Below are positions 16,401 to 25,337 of a stretch of DNA of 64,000 nt, piece by piece (position 1 is the first letter of the stretch; every line of letters starts with the position of its first letter). The position numbers were made by a program, and so were the translations under genes. The notes beneath the pieces are model-generated. The model saw only the letters and a list, made by a program, of their open reading frames with translations. It had not been told where the DNA came from and did no database searches. Source of the stretch: an uncultured Eubacterium sp. (lineage in GTDB: Bacteria > Bacillota > Clostridia > Lachnospirales > Lachnospiraceae); the NCBI GenBank assembly GCA_910577225.1, contig CAJTMV010000001.1, positions 62,001-126,000 of the forward strand. Reading direction: 5' to 3'.

Positions 16401-17375
16401 CTACATTTCAAAAACATCCCGGATCAGACGGTCTAACTCCTGCCACGCGTCTGTATGCTCAAATTCTTTCAGTTTATCGGCAACCGTCCGATAATACCAT
16501 CCATGCATCCGTTTCTCTTTCTGGTGAAATCTTTCCCAGAATTTTTCATCATTTTTCAGATATCCCTGATGTGTGGCGCGCATATTCGACAGCTTATCTG
16601 CCAAAGCGATTATTTTTTCATCTTTGGATTTGCGGTCCAGTCCGTCTATAAATTCCTGTTTTCGAATCTTCCAGGTAGAGGCTGCATCCTGTCCTTTACG
16701 CTTATTCTCGCTTTCCATCTGCACCAGATGCGCGACCCGGCTGCCGAAAGCATCTTCGATATCCTTGGCGCTGTATCTCGTATCTTCTACGACATCGTGA
16801 AACAATGCCGCGATCACGATATCCTGGTCTCTGGTCAGCGTCATCGTAATCAGAGCCGTCTCGATCGGATGCACAATATATGGCACAGACGAACCTTTCC
16901 GCACCTGTCCTTTATGCGCTCTCATAGCAAATTCCAGCGCGCGTTCAAAACGCTCCCGCTTCTGTGCCTTTGTCTGTCCCGGTTTTTCGAACAGGTCTTC
17001 GTCGTTATCCTCCTGCACATCGTCCGGCAGTCCCTCCGCCAGCGCGCATGCCTGATCCAGCACCTGTCCGGCGTCGTCTTTTAGCAGCATGTACGGCACA
17101 TGCTCCAGCACATTGGAAAATGACGTTCCTTCCGGCTGTTCCAATAACATCTGCAGCATTTTCTGATCAGAAATTAACAAAACGTCTACAAAAGAAACCG
17201 ATTCCGTATAAAAGTCCTCTGTTTCCTTTGTTTCCTTCAGATTTTTGCATAACACTTCCGGAAAGAAAATAAGATTCACGTTTTCCTTTTCTTTTGCACG
17301 TCTGCACAATCCGCGGATCATATGTGCCGAACACTCCGCAGATGCGTCGCTGATAACTATTCCTATTGTGATCAT
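16401..17375 (-). CDS. HD-domain (p)ppGpp hydrolase (SAH type) with an extra N-terminal domain
   Basis: Residues about 140-265 form the SpoT/MESH1 HD domain: AHKGQVRKG with His154, YIVHP, HDVVEDT (193-199) and LADKLSNMR with Asp260. No synthetase or regulatory domains of Rel follow, so it is a stand-alone hydrolase; relatives remove pyrophosphate from (p)ppGpp or act on NADPH. The first 120 residues (IGIVISDASAECSAHMIRGL and beyond) look like half of a LacI-type periplasmic-binding fold, joined by an acidic linker (EDNDEDLFE). I do not know this arrangement from characterised proteins. The ATG overlaps the stop of the SseB gene (ATGA). Confidence 0.75.
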   Translation of the reverse strand: MITIGIVISDASAECSAHMIRGLCRRAKEKENVNLIFFPEVLCKNLKETKETEDFYTESVSFVDVLLISDQKMLQMLLEQPEGTSFSNVLEHVPYMLLKDDAGQVLDQACALAEGLPDDVQEDNDEDLFEKPGQTKAQKRERFERALEFAMRAHKGQVRKGSSVPYIVHPIETALITMTLTRDQDIVIAALFHDVVEDTRYSAKDIEDAFGSRVAHLVQMESENKRKGQDAASTWKIRKQEFIDGLDRKSKDEKIIALADKLSNMRATHQGYLKNDEKFWERFHQKEKRMHGWYYRTVADKLKEFEHTDAWQELDRLIRDVFEM

Positions 17376-18274
17376 GGTTCTCCTCCAAATAATTCCATTA
17401 CACGATTCATAACGTTACCGTCTGCCGGAGCCTGTTCCAGTTTTTCAATCGAACCATCTTCTCTGACAACGTCCAGATGAAAAGCCGTCTCTTCCGTTTC
17501 CAGCCCCTTTTCAATTACATAATACCCCACCTGCTCTGTCAGCGGATTCCATACAATATAAATCTCCCGACAGTTTGTCTGATACAAATATTTTGACGGC
17601 GCGATAATCTGTATAATACTTAAATCGTCACGCACACGCAGTTCCATCATTTCAAAGCTGTCCTTTGTATAAGGATACTGTCCCGCCTGTCCGACTTCTG
17701 TATATGGCTCTTTGTACAGCTCGCAAAGCCTCTCTTCGTTCAGGCTCTGAATAAATTCCAGCTTCTGTGCAAACAGTTTTTCCGGTATACTGTGAAACTC
17801 CGTATTATGTCGTACCACCATTCGAAAGTCTTCTGTTTTTACCGAATATGCTTTTGGCGCTTCTTTCGCGTTCTGCTCTACCTGCCGGCTTAGCTGCAGC
17901 ATCTGCGATTTTAACATCAGATTATCCGAAAACGGATTCAGTACGATCCCCTGCACAAGCGTCGGGTGATCCAGCAGCATGGCCACGCACTGTTTATACT
18001 GTATTTTCAGCATCCCCTGATACTTCTGGTTCTGCGGGAACTTATTCATCGAAGTAAATGCCGGCATATACATATCGCCTTCCGCATTTTTGACAATATA
18101 CGGCTGAAAGCCTCCCTGTTTTTGTTTCTGCACCGCCATTGCCGGAACAAACAGCCTCGTCTCCTGAATGGCATACACAAGCCGGACCAGATTTTCCTTA
18201 TCCTGGTCTTTGATATATACCTGCATGGCTTCTTCCAATTTCGTATTGTCAATATCGTTCATTTTTACACTCAT
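17372..18274 (-). CDS. SseB-domain protein
   Basis: The protein has 300 residues. The N-terminal half (about 10-130) matches the SseB fold seen in many Gram-positive cytoplasmic proteins: TRLFVPAM, MYMPAFTSM and GIVLNPF. The C-terminal half is a second alpha/beta region without a name I can give. Function unknown. It overlaps the hydrolase gene by 4 bp, so the two products are made together. The ribosome binding site is weak; a second ATG four codons in is possible. Confidence 0.7.
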   Translation of the reverse strand: MSVKMNDIDNTKLEEAMQVYIKDQDKENLVRLVYAIQETRLFVPAMAVQKQKQGGFQPYIVKNAEGDMYMPAFTSMNKFPQNQKYQGMLKIQYKQCVAMLLDHPTLVQGIVLNPFSDNLMLKSQMLQLSRQVEQNAKEAPKAYSVKTEDFRMVVRHNTEFHSIPEKLFAQKLEFIQSLNEERLCELYKEPYTEVGQAGQYPYTKDSFEMMELRVRDDLSIIQIIAPSKYLYQTNCREIYIVWNPLTEQVGYYVIEKGLETEETAFHLDVVREDGSIEKLEQAPADGNVMNRVMELFGGEP

Positions 18275-18460
18275 GGCTCACACTCATTTCCTTTTGTTTT
18301 TTTGAAAATAATCTGATTGTATTCTATCGCATTCCCAGCTGTTTTTCCAGATATTTTTACAACTATTTGCATAAAAAATCGTCGCCTTGAAAAAGCGGCT
18401 GCTGCTGTCTGAACCGTTATCTTCCTTCCCGCAAAATACTTCACAAAAAAAATCCTGATA

Positions 18461-18489
18461 TTGTCTTTTTTCCAGTAAAAGAGTATAAT
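18461..18489 (+). promoter_or_regulatory. Promoter of the flavin reductase gene
   Basis: TTGTCT (18461-18466) and TATAAT (18484-18489) with a 17-bp spacer lie 45 bp upstream of the start codon. Confidence 0.7.
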
Positions 18490-18533
18490 AGATCAGGAAT
18501 GCTGTTTAAATTATTTGAAGGGAGAAAAACAAA

Positions 18534-19040
18534 ATGCATACATTTCAACCTTATCCGATCGATCTGATTGAGTTTGATCCGTTTACAAAAATTGGAAAAG
18601 AATGGATGCTGATCACAGCAAAAAACGGAGACAATATCAACGCCATGACTGCCAGCTGGGGAGGCGTAGGCGTTCTCTGGGGCAAAAACACTGCATTCAT
18701 CTTTGTAAGAGACAGCCGCTATACAAAAGAACTCATCGATCAAAGCGATTATTTTTCACTCACATTTTTCGATAGCAGCTATAAGTCAGCCATGAAATAT
18801 TTTGGAATGGTAACCGGCAGAAAAGAAAATAAGATTAAAACTGCCAAAATGAACGTCAATTATTATGAAGAAGTCCCATTTATCGACGAGGGAAATTTTG
18901 TCATCTGCTGCCGTAAAATGTCCGCCACGCCAATATTACCGGAACAATTTCTGGATTCGCAGATTCAGGAACAATGGTATGCCGACGGTGATCTGCACAC
19001 CATGTACGTAGGTGAAATCTTAGAAATTCTGGCCAGATAA
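18534..19040 (+). CDS. Flavin reductase-like FMN-binding protein
   Basis: The protein has 168 residues of the split-barrel flavin reductase family. The motif NAMTASWGGVGVLWGK is the usual FMN-phosphate binding region, and FVRDSRYTKELI follows. The members reduce FMN with NAD(P)H or act as small flavin-linked reductases. GGGAG precedes the ATG. It lies 52 bp upstream of deoD on the same strand and may be cotranscribed from the promoter at 18461. Confidence 0.82.
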   Translation: MHTFQPYPIDLIEFDPFTKIGKEWMLITAKNGDNINAMTASWGGVGVLWGKNTAFIFVRDSRYTKELIDQSDYFSLTFFDSSYKSAMKYFGMVTGRKENKIKTAKMNVNYYEEVPFIDEGNFVICCRKMSATPILPEQFLDSQIQEQWYADGDLHTMYVGEILEILAR

Positions 19041-19092
19041 TCTCTATGGTCGCTGGCCTGTAAAAATCACATTACAAAAGGAGGATAACAAT

Positions 19093-19809
19093 ATGTCCAA
19101 CGCACCAATACCTACTCCTCACAACGGTGCATGTGCAGGAGACTTCGCCAAAACAGTTTTGATGCCGGGAGATCCGCTGCGTGCAAAATATATCGCGGAA
19201 ACCTATCTGGAAAACCCAAAACAGGTCAATGCTGTCCGCAATATGTTCGGGTACACCGGTACATACAAAGGAAAACCAATCTCTGTCATGGGTTCCGGTA
19301 TGGGAATACCTTCTATCGGTATTTATTCCTACGAACTGTTTCATTTTTACGATGTCGATAACATTATTCGCATCGGCTCCGCCGGCGGCCTGCAGGACCA
19401 TCTGCATCTGATGGATGTCGTCGTTGCGATGGGCGCCTGCACCAATTCCAACTATGCCGCCCAATATGGCCTTCCGGGCACTTTTGCTCCGACCGCAGAT
19501 TACAGTCTGATGAGCCGTGCCATCGAAGCTGCAAAAGCACAGGGTACAAACGTAGTCGTTGGAAACGTATTATCCTCTGACGTTTTTTACAATGCTGACA
19601 AAAATGCAAACGATCTTTGGAAATCGATGGGCGTACTCGCTGTAGAAATGGAAGCAGCCGCATTGTACATGAACGCGGCAAAAGCAGGAAAAAAAGCTCT
19701 CTGTCTGCTGACTATTTCAGACCACATCTATTCCGGCGAAGAATTAAGCGCCGAAGACCGTCAGATTGGTTTCGGCAAAATGATGGAAATCGCACTGGAG
19801 CTTGCATAA
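19093..19809 (+). CDS. deoD: Purine nucleoside phosphorylase, DeoD type
   Basis: The enzyme splits purine nucleosides with phosphate to a base and ribose-1-phosphate. The hexameric DeoD family motifs are present: MPGDPLRAKYIAE, GSGMGIPS, RIGSAGGLQ, AVEMEAAALY and LTISDH with the catalytic Asp. Length (238) is standard. AAAAGGAGG precedes the ATG. It lies next to purine biosynthesis genes on the opposite strand, with a shared terminator between. Confidence 0.93.
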   Translation: MSNAPIPTPHNGACAGDFAKTVLMPGDPLRAKYIAETYLENPKQVNAVRNMFGYTGTYKGKPISVMGSGMGIPSIGIYSYELFHFYDVDNIIRIGSAGGLQDHLHLMDVVVAMGACTNSNYAAQYGLPGTFAPTADYSLMSRAIEAAKAQGTNVVVGNVLSSDVFYNADKNANDLWKSMGVLAVEMEAAALYMNAAKAGKKALCLLTISDHIYSGEELSAEDRQIGFGKMMEIALELA

Positions 19810-19826
19810 CAAAAAAAGACTTTGAA

Positions 19827-19873
19827 ATGCGGGCTGTTGGAACGCTTCTGTTTCCAACAGCCCGCATGTTTTT
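19827..19873. terminator. Terminator between deoD and purB
   Basis: A perfect 16-bp stem ATGCGGGCTGTTGGAA / TTCCAACAGCCCGCAT (19827-19842, 19852-19867) with a nine-base loop is followed by GTTTTT on the plus strand. On the minus strand the stem is followed by a T-run a few bases later, so it may also end the pur operon. Confidence 0.88.
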
Positions 19874-19920
19874 CCCGTATATGCTTTTAGGCCGATCACC
19901 GTGTCTCCTGACAGACGGCT

Positions 19921-21381
19921 CTATACGTTGATTTCCGCTTTCATTCCAAGCAGCCCGCGATTTTTTTCCAATACCGGCTCTACGGATTCCTTTAAGAACT
20001 TTTCCACCTGAAGCGGCGCCCGTCCCACATATCTGGCCGGGTCCATTCCAGCCTTTAGTTCATCCAAAGACAGCTGGAACGTCTCGTCAGCTGCAATCAG
20101 CTCGAGCAGATTATTATCCAGCCCCCGCTTTTTCACGTTCTCGCCCGCTTCCATGGAAAGCTGGCGAATCCGCTCATGCAGCTCCTGACGGCTGCCGCCT
20201 TTTTTTACCGCGTCCATCATAATATTTTCCGTCGCCATAAACGGCAGTTCTGCCATCAGATGTTTTGTAATAACCTGATCGTATACGACCAGTCCGTCTA
20301 CCACGTTCAGACACAGATCCAGAATACCGTCTACCGCCAGAAACGCTTCCGGTATAGATAACCGTTTATTTGCCGAATCGTCCAGCGTACGTTCAAACCA
20401 CTGTACCGCGGAAGTGATCGCCGGATTTAACGCGTCGATCATCACATAACGGGACAGCGATGCAATCCGCTCGCTGCGCATCGGATTTCTTTTATAAGCC
20501 ATGGCGGACGAACCGATCTGATGCTTTTCAAATGGCTCTTCAATTTCTTTCAGATGCTGCAGCAGACGGATATCGTTCGACATCTTATGCGCGCTGGCTG
20601 CAATACCGGAAAGCACATTCGCCACTCTGGTATCTGCTTTGCGGGAATATGTCTGCCCGGATACCGCATAACAGTGGGCAAATCCCATTTTTTCCGCAAT
20701 CATCGGATCGATCTGATCGATCGTTTCCTGATCGTTGTGAAACAGCTCCTGAAAGCTCGCCTGCGTTCCGGTCGTTCCCTTCGAGCCAAGCAGCTTCATG
20801 GTAAGTATAATATAGTCGATATCTTCCAGATCCATAAGAAATTCCTGCAGCCACAAAGACGCCCGTTTCCCTACCGTCGTTGGCTGCGCAGGCTGAAAAT
20901 GCGTAAACGCCAGCGTTGGCAGACTTTTATACGTATCTGCGAACCTGGCAAGCTCTGCGATGACATTCAGCAGTTTCTTTCGAATCAGATGCAGCGCCTC
21001 CGTCATCACAATAATATCGGTATTATCTCCCACATAGCAGGACGTTGCGCCAAGATGAATAATGCCGGCTGCTTTTGGACACTGCAGTCCATAAGCATAG
21101 ACATGGCTCATCACATCATGACGCACTTCTTTTTCCCGTTTTCTGGCGTCTTCGTAGTTGATATCCTCAGCATGCGCTTTCATCTCATCGATCATTTCCT
21201 GCGTAATGACCGGTTCTCCATGTTCTCCTTTTAAGCCCAGCTCCATCTCTGTCTCTGCCAGAGCAATCCAGAGCTTTCTCCACGTACAAAACTTTTTATC
21301 CTGCGAAAAAATATACTGCATCTGCTCACTGGCATACCGTTCGGATAACGGACTGACATATCTGCCTGTATCTGCTGCCAT
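19921..21381 (-). CDS. purB: Adenylosuccinate lyase
   Basis: The enzyme cleaves SAICAR and adenylosuccinate, releasing fumarate, in purine synthesis. The fumarase-superfamily signature GSSAMAYKRNP is present with the catalytic Ser in its loop, as are GATSCYVGDN and FTHFQPAQPTT. The frame is open to a GTG at 21414; the ATG at 21381 with GAGGAG upstream is preferred, giving 486 residues, the usual length of the long form. It is the third gene of purC-purF-purB. Confidence 0.92.
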   Translation of the reverse strand: MAADTGRYVSPLSERYASEQMQYIFSQDKKFCTWRKLWIALAETEMELGLKGEHGEPVITQEMIDEMKAHAEDINYEDARKREKEVRHDVMSHVYAYGLQCPKAAGIIHLGATSCYVGDNTDIIVMTEALHLIRKKLLNVIAELARFADTYKSLPTLAFTHFQPAQPTTVGKRASLWLQEFLMDLEDIDYIILTMKLLGSKGTTGTQASFQELFHNDQETIDQIDPMIAEKMGFAHCYAVSGQTYSRKADTRVANVLSGIAASAHKMSNDIRLLQHLKEIEEPFEKHQIGSSAMAYKRNPMRSERIASLSRYVMIDALNPAITSAVQWFERTLDDSANKRLSIPEAFLAVDGILDLCLNVVDGLVVYDQVITKHLMAELPFMATENIMMDAVKKGGSRQELHERIRQLSMEAGENVKKRGLDNNLLELIAADETFQLSLDELKAGMDPARYVGRAPLQVEKFLKESVEPVLEKNRGLLGMKAEINV

Positions 21382-21425
21382 AACTGCCTGCTCCTCTCTT
21401 TTCCCTCTGATCACCCGTTTGGATG

Positions 21426-22889
21426 TTATTTGATACGGTCATAGTAATCTCCGCGAATGTCTTCTTTCGGCGGTTCCATCGGATACTTTCCGGTAAAGCA
21501 GCCTTTACAGATGGACAGTCCCTGTACCATTTCTTCCAGACGTTCTACTTTCAGATATCCAAGGCTGTCCGCGCCTATGACATCGCGTATTTCTTCCAGC
21601 GTACGATTGTATGCGATCAGCTGTTCACGCTCCGGGATATCTGTTCCAAAATAACACGGCCATAAAAACGGCGGAGAACTGATCCGCACATGCACCTCAG
21701 CGGCGCCTGCTTCTTTAAGCATCGATACAATTCTGCCCGAGGTTGTGCCGCGCACAATCGAGTCGTCGATCATAATAATCCTTCTGCCGTTTACGGCCTC
21801 TTTGATCGCGTTCAGCTTCACACGTACCCCGTCCGCCCGAAACGACTGCTTTGGCTTAATAAACGTCCTTCCCACGTAACTGTTTTTCATAAACGCCACG
21901 CCATACGGAATGCCTGACTGCATGGAGTAGCCAAGCGCGGCGGCATTGCCCGACTCCGGCACTCCTACGACCAGATCTGCCTCTACCGGAGAATCCATCG
22001 CCAGAAATCTGCCTGCGTCGATTCTGGAATTATACACGCTGACGCCGTCGATCTGACTGTCCGGCCTTGAGAAATAAATATATTCAAAAATACACCGTCC
22101 AACCTTTTCCTCTGGCTGACAGAGCGACCGGTCAGACTGAATACCGCCTTCCGGCGAGATGGTAACGACTTCGCCCGGCAGTACATCGCGGATATATTCT
22201 GCGCCGATCGTCTCCAGAGCACAGGTTTCCGATGCAAGAAAATATGCCTGATCCCGTTTGCCGATACAAAGCGGCTTAAATCCAAACGGATCCCTGGCGC
22301 CGATCAGCTTGCGCGGACTCATAACGACAAGCGCATATGCGCCTTTAATTTTCTTTGCCGCGCGGACTACGGCTTCTTCCACCGTTCTGGAATGCAGACG
22401 TTCTCTTGCGATATGATAGGCGATCACTTCGGAATCGATCGTCGTCTGAAAGATGGCTCCGGTATATTCCAGCTCCCGCCGCAGCTCTGCCGCATTGATC
22501 AGATTCCCGTTATGCGCTACGCCAAGCGTTCCTTTTACGTAATTAATTACAAGAGGCTGCGCGTTCTCTCTCGTAGATGCGCCTGCTGTGGAATAACGGA
22601 CGTGTCCAACCCCGATATCTCCTTTGAGCTGTCCGAGATTTTCCAGATTGAACACCTCGTTTACCAGGCCCATATCTTTATGGGAATCTACTTTTCTCTG
22701 CTGGCTTTTCGTATCGCTGACTGCAATGCCGCAGCTTTCCTGTCCTCTGTGCTGCAGCGCAAACAATCCGTAATAAATATCAGACGCCACATTGCGTCCC
22801 TGAAAATCGTAGACGCCGATTACGCCGCATTCCTCTCCTGGTTTGTCCATCCTGTCGTATGCTTCCTGTTCAAAATAATTCTGCCCCAT
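21426..22889 (-). CDS. purF: Amidophosphoribosyltransferase
   Basis: This is the first committed enzyme of purine synthesis, making phosphoribosylamine from PRPP and glutamine. The propeptide ends before Cys21 (EECGVIGVY), the N-terminal nucleophile of the glutaminase. The PRPP loop is IIMIDDSIVRGTT. Cysteines including CKGCFTGKYP near the C-terminus fit the Fe-S form of the Bacillus type. Spacing is 53 bp after purC and about 45 bp before purB. Confidence 0.93.
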   Translation of the reverse strand: MGQNYFEQEAYDRMDKPGEECGVIGVYDFQGRNVASDIYYGLFALQHRGQESCGIAVSDTKSQQRKVDSHKDMGLVNEVFNLENLGQLKGDIGVGHVRYSTAGASTRENAQPLVINYVKGTLGVAHNGNLINAAELRRELEYTGAIFQTTIDSEVIAYHIARERLHSRTVEEAVVRAAKKIKGAYALVVMSPRKLIGARDPFGFKPLCIGKRDQAYFLASETCALETIGAEYIRDVLPGEVVTISPEGGIQSDRSLCQPEEKVGRCIFEYIYFSRPDSQIDGVSVYNSRIDAGRFLAMDSPVEADLVVGVPESGNAAALGYSMQSGIPYGVAFMKNSYVGRTFIKPKQSFRADGVRVKLNAIKEAVNGRRIIMIDDSIVRGTTSGRIVSMLKEAGAAEVHVRISSPPFLWPCYFGTDIPEREQLIAYNRTLEEIRDVIGADSLGYLKVERLEEMVQGLSICKGCFTGKYPMEPPKEDIRGDYYDRIK

Positions 22890-22942
22890 TCAAAATCCCT
22901 CTTCATATGAAGTCGATCAACTGTCTGTTTCCGGTTTCCTGC

Positions 22943-23815
22943 CTATACTTCTTTTCCTGTTAACAATTCATACGCTTCCCGATATTTGTCCGCAGTTTTT
23001 GCAATTACCGTATCCGGCAGCGTTCCGTCGTTATCCGGATTCTGTTTTAACCAGTCTCTTACAAACTGCTTGTCAAACGAAGGCTGCCCCTGTCCCGGCT
23101 GATAACCCTGCAGCGGCCAGAATCTGGAGCTGTCCGGCGTCAGCATCTCATCGCCCAGCACCACGGTTCCGTTTTCGTCCAGTCCGAACTCAAACTTCGT
23201 ATCCGCAATAATAATATTTTTAGACAACGCATACTCTGCGCATTTTTTATATAGTGCAATCGTACAGTCGCGAATCTGCGCTGCGTAAAGCTCTCCTTTT
23301 CCCGGAAACTGCTCTTCCAGAATCCTTACACTGTCCTCATACGTAATATGCTCGTCATGGTCGCCCAGATCCGCTTTCGTTGTCGGCGTGTAGATCGGTT
23401 CCGGCAGCTTGTCCGATTCCTGAAGTCCTTCCGGCAGTCTGATCCCGCATACCGTATTATTTTTCTGATAGCTCTCCCAGCCGCTTCCGGTAATATAGCC
23501 GCGCACAATACATTCGATCGGAAGCATCGTTAATTTTTTACATTTCATGCTTCTGCCCTGAAATTCCTCCGTACGGAAAAACTCCGGCATATCTTCCACA
23601 TCTGTAGAAAGCATGTGATTCGGAACAATGCTGCTCGTAAAGTCAAACCAAAAGCTGGACATCTTTGTCAAAATAGCGCCTTTATCCGGAATAACGTTAT
23701 TCAAAATATGATCAAATGCGGAGATACGGTCCGTCACAACCATAATCAGATTGTCCCCGTTATCATACACCTGACGTACTTTGCCTTCTTTTACTGGTTG
23801 AAATTCTGTACTCAT
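22943..23815 (-). CDS. purC: SAICAR synthetase
   Basis: The protein joins CAIR and aspartate using ATP. Motifs include EGKVRQVYD near the N-terminus, DRISAFDH and ECIVRGYITGSGW, with IIADTKFEFG in the ATP site. At 290 residues it is the longer form also found in yeast and many clostridia. It heads the purC-purF-purB operon behind a good promoter. Confidence 0.92.
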   Translation of the reverse strand: MSTEFQPVKEGKVRQVYDNGDNLIMVVTDRISAFDHILNNVIPDKGAILTKMSSFWFDFTSSIVPNHMLSTDVEDMPEFFRTEEFQGRSMKCKKLTMLPIECIVRGYITGSGWESYQKNNTVCGIRLPEGLQESDKLPEPIYTPTTKADLGDHDEHITYEDSVRILEEQFPGKGELYAAQIRDCTIALYKKCAEYALSKNIIIADTKFEFGLDENGTVVLGDEMLTPDSSRFWPLQGYQPGQGQPSFDKQFVRDWLKQNPDNDGTLPDTVIAKTADKYREAYELLTGKEV

Positions 23816-23862
23816 GATTCATCCTCCATGTGTATTTTTATCAGAAACTTTGATACACGTGC

Positions 23863-23891
23863 ATTATAATACAATCTTTCATCAAAAGCAA
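23863..23891 (-). promoter_or_regulatory. Promoter of the pur operon
   Basis: On the minus strand TTGCTT (23891-23886) and TATAAT (23868-23863) are separated by 17 bp, giving a leader of about 40 nt. No riboswitch or PurR box is apparent in the leader. Confidence 0.65.
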
Positions 23892-23985
23892 TAACTGAAT
23901 CCCGCAATCTGATCAGACAGAATCGAAACCATAAAAAAAGCAGACAACCTGTAAAACACAAGATTCTCCACTCTCTTAAAAGTAG

Positions 23986-24059
23986 TAGCGAGAGGGGGAC
24001 TTGAACCCTCGACACCACGGGTATGAACCGTGTGCTCTAGCCAGCTGAGCTATCTCGCC
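23986..24059 (-). tRNA. tRNA-Met (CAT), elongator type
   Basis: The 74-nt sequence folds as a cloverleaf: acceptor GGCGAGA with TCTCGCT, D-arm AGCTCAGCTGGCTAGAGC, anticodon loop TTCATAC, T-arm GAGGGTTCAAGTCCCCC. It closely resembles the elongator tRNA-Met of Bacillus. The 3' CCA is not encoded. A tRNA-Ile2 with modified CAT is a less likely alternative. Confidence 0.9.
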
Positions 24060-24074
24060 ATATTTTGTTTTCAA

Positions 24075-24147
24075 TGGGACCTATAGGGCTCGAACCTATG
24101 ACCCTCTGCTTGTAAGGCAGATGCTCTCCCAGCTGAGCTAAGATCCC
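24075..24147 (-). tRNA. tRNA-Val (TAC)
   Basis: A 73-nt cloverleaf: acceptor GGGATCT with AGGTCCC (one G-T pair), D-arm AGCTCAGCTGGGAGAGC, anticodon loop CTTACAA, T-arm ATAGGTTCGAGCCCTAT. The 3' CCA is not encoded. It lies 15 bp upstream of tRNA-Met on the same strand and is probably cotranscribed. Confidence 0.92.
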
Positions 24148-24260
24148 ATTTCTAACCAGCTGCTCCCGCAACCGACTTGATAAGTATAACTTACAACTTC
24201 TTATTTGTCAACAGCTTTTTTAAATTTTTTTCAATTTTTTGTCATATTTTTTTCGGACCT

Positions 24261-24304
24261 CCCGAACGCGGCATACGTCCGTCTGATTTCTGCCGGCGTT
24301 CGGG
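24261..24304 (-). terminator. Hairpin downstream of the TPR lipoprotein gene
   Basis: The arms CCCGAACGCGGCA and TGCCGGCGTTCGGG pair with one bulge around a 17-base loop, just past the lipoprotein stop. There is no T-run after it on the minus strand, so termination is uncertain. Confidence 0.4.
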
Positions 24305-24312
24305 CGTCCGGA

Positions 24313-25293
24313 CTATCTGGATTTTAAAAACAGATACTCCCGTTGTGCCGCGCCATCGTTTGGATATGTCTCCAGATAAGCTCCCATCTCCTGCCTGGCG
24401 GCATCAAAATTACCCATATATTCATAGGAAGCTATTTTCCCAGACCAAAGCTCCCGTTTATTGATTACGTTTTTACAGGCCATCCCTTCCTGAAACCAGG
24501 AAACCGCCTGTTCGTAGTCGCCTTCTTCAAAAGCAATCTGTCCCAGCTCATACAGCACCGCGGAGTCGTTTGGATTTTCTTTCAGATATGCTTCATAGTA
24601 AGACTGTGCGTCTTCGTTTCTGCCCTGTGCCTGAAAGACTCTGCCAAGATACAGATTTGCCGTCGCCAGCTTCTGATCGAGCGCCGCGTTTAACTCAGAC
24701 TCTGCCTTCTCATAATCTCCGCTTACAAAATAAAGTCTGCCCCGCGACAGGCATGCCGGCGCGCTGTCTCCTTTGATTTTCAGCCCCTGTTCCAGATAAG
24801 CGGCCGCATCATCTAACAATCCTGCCGACACCAGCTGTTCATAAATACCCGCATACATCTGGCCGTTGTCTTTGTTGTAGGAAGCCGCCTGCGAAAAATC
24901 TTTGGCGGCATTTTCTGCCTGTCCCACGCTCATATAGGCGCAGCCTCGCAGATAGTATGCGTCTGCGTTTTTATCGTCATACTCGATGATCGCAGTATAA
25001 GAAGCGATTGCGTCTTCTGTGCTGCCGTCTTCCATCTGGGCGTACGCTTTGTAAAAATTAATATCCACTTCCAGATTGGACACAATACCGACACGCTCAT
25101 GCAGCGCCTGATGAAAAGACTGGATGGCTCCCTGGTAATCTCCCTGATCCATGCGCTCCAGACCTGTCTGTCGGTATTCCATCTCTGTTTGTATCTGCTT
25201 TTCATCTCCGCAGCCGCCCAATCCCAACAGCAAAACTGCCGCGGCGCCGCAGCATATACGTCGTATGAGTACAAATCTCCCTCTTTTCCTCAC
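24313..25293 (-). CDS. TPR-repeat lipoprotein
   Basis: The signal peptide ends in the lipobox LGGC with the lipid-carrying Cys at 28. Residues from about 35 to 320 are tetratricopeptide repeats, visible as units such as YYLRGCAYMSVGQ, ANLYLGRVFQAQGR and AVLYELGQIAFEEGDYEQA. TPR lipoproteins act as docking platforms on the outer face of the membrane; no specific partner is visible. It follows asnS by 44 bp on the same strand. Confidence 0.8.
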   Translation of the reverse strand: MRKRGRFVLIRRICCGAAAVLLLGLGGCGDEKQIQTEMEYRQTGLERMDQGDYQGAIQSFHQALHERVGIVSNLEVDINFYKAYAQMEDGSTEDAIASYTAIIEYDDKNADAYYLRGCAYMSVGQAENAAKDFSQAASYNKDNGQMYAGIYEQLVSAGLLDDAAAYLEQGLKIKGDSAPACLSRGRLYFVSGDYEKAESELNAALDQKLATANLYLGRVFQAQGRNEDAQSYYEAYLKENPNDSAVLYELGQIAFEEGDYEQAVSWFQEGMACKNVINKRELWSGKIASYEYMGNFDAARQEMGAYLETYPNDGAAQREYLFLKSR

Positions 25294-25337
25294 GCTTCGC
25301 CGCTCCCTCCTGTTATTCTTTCGTTACGGTTCTGTCG

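Noticed and set aside
20521..21234. 237-residue frame on the plus strand
   Set aside because: It is antisense to purB, which has clear family motifs.
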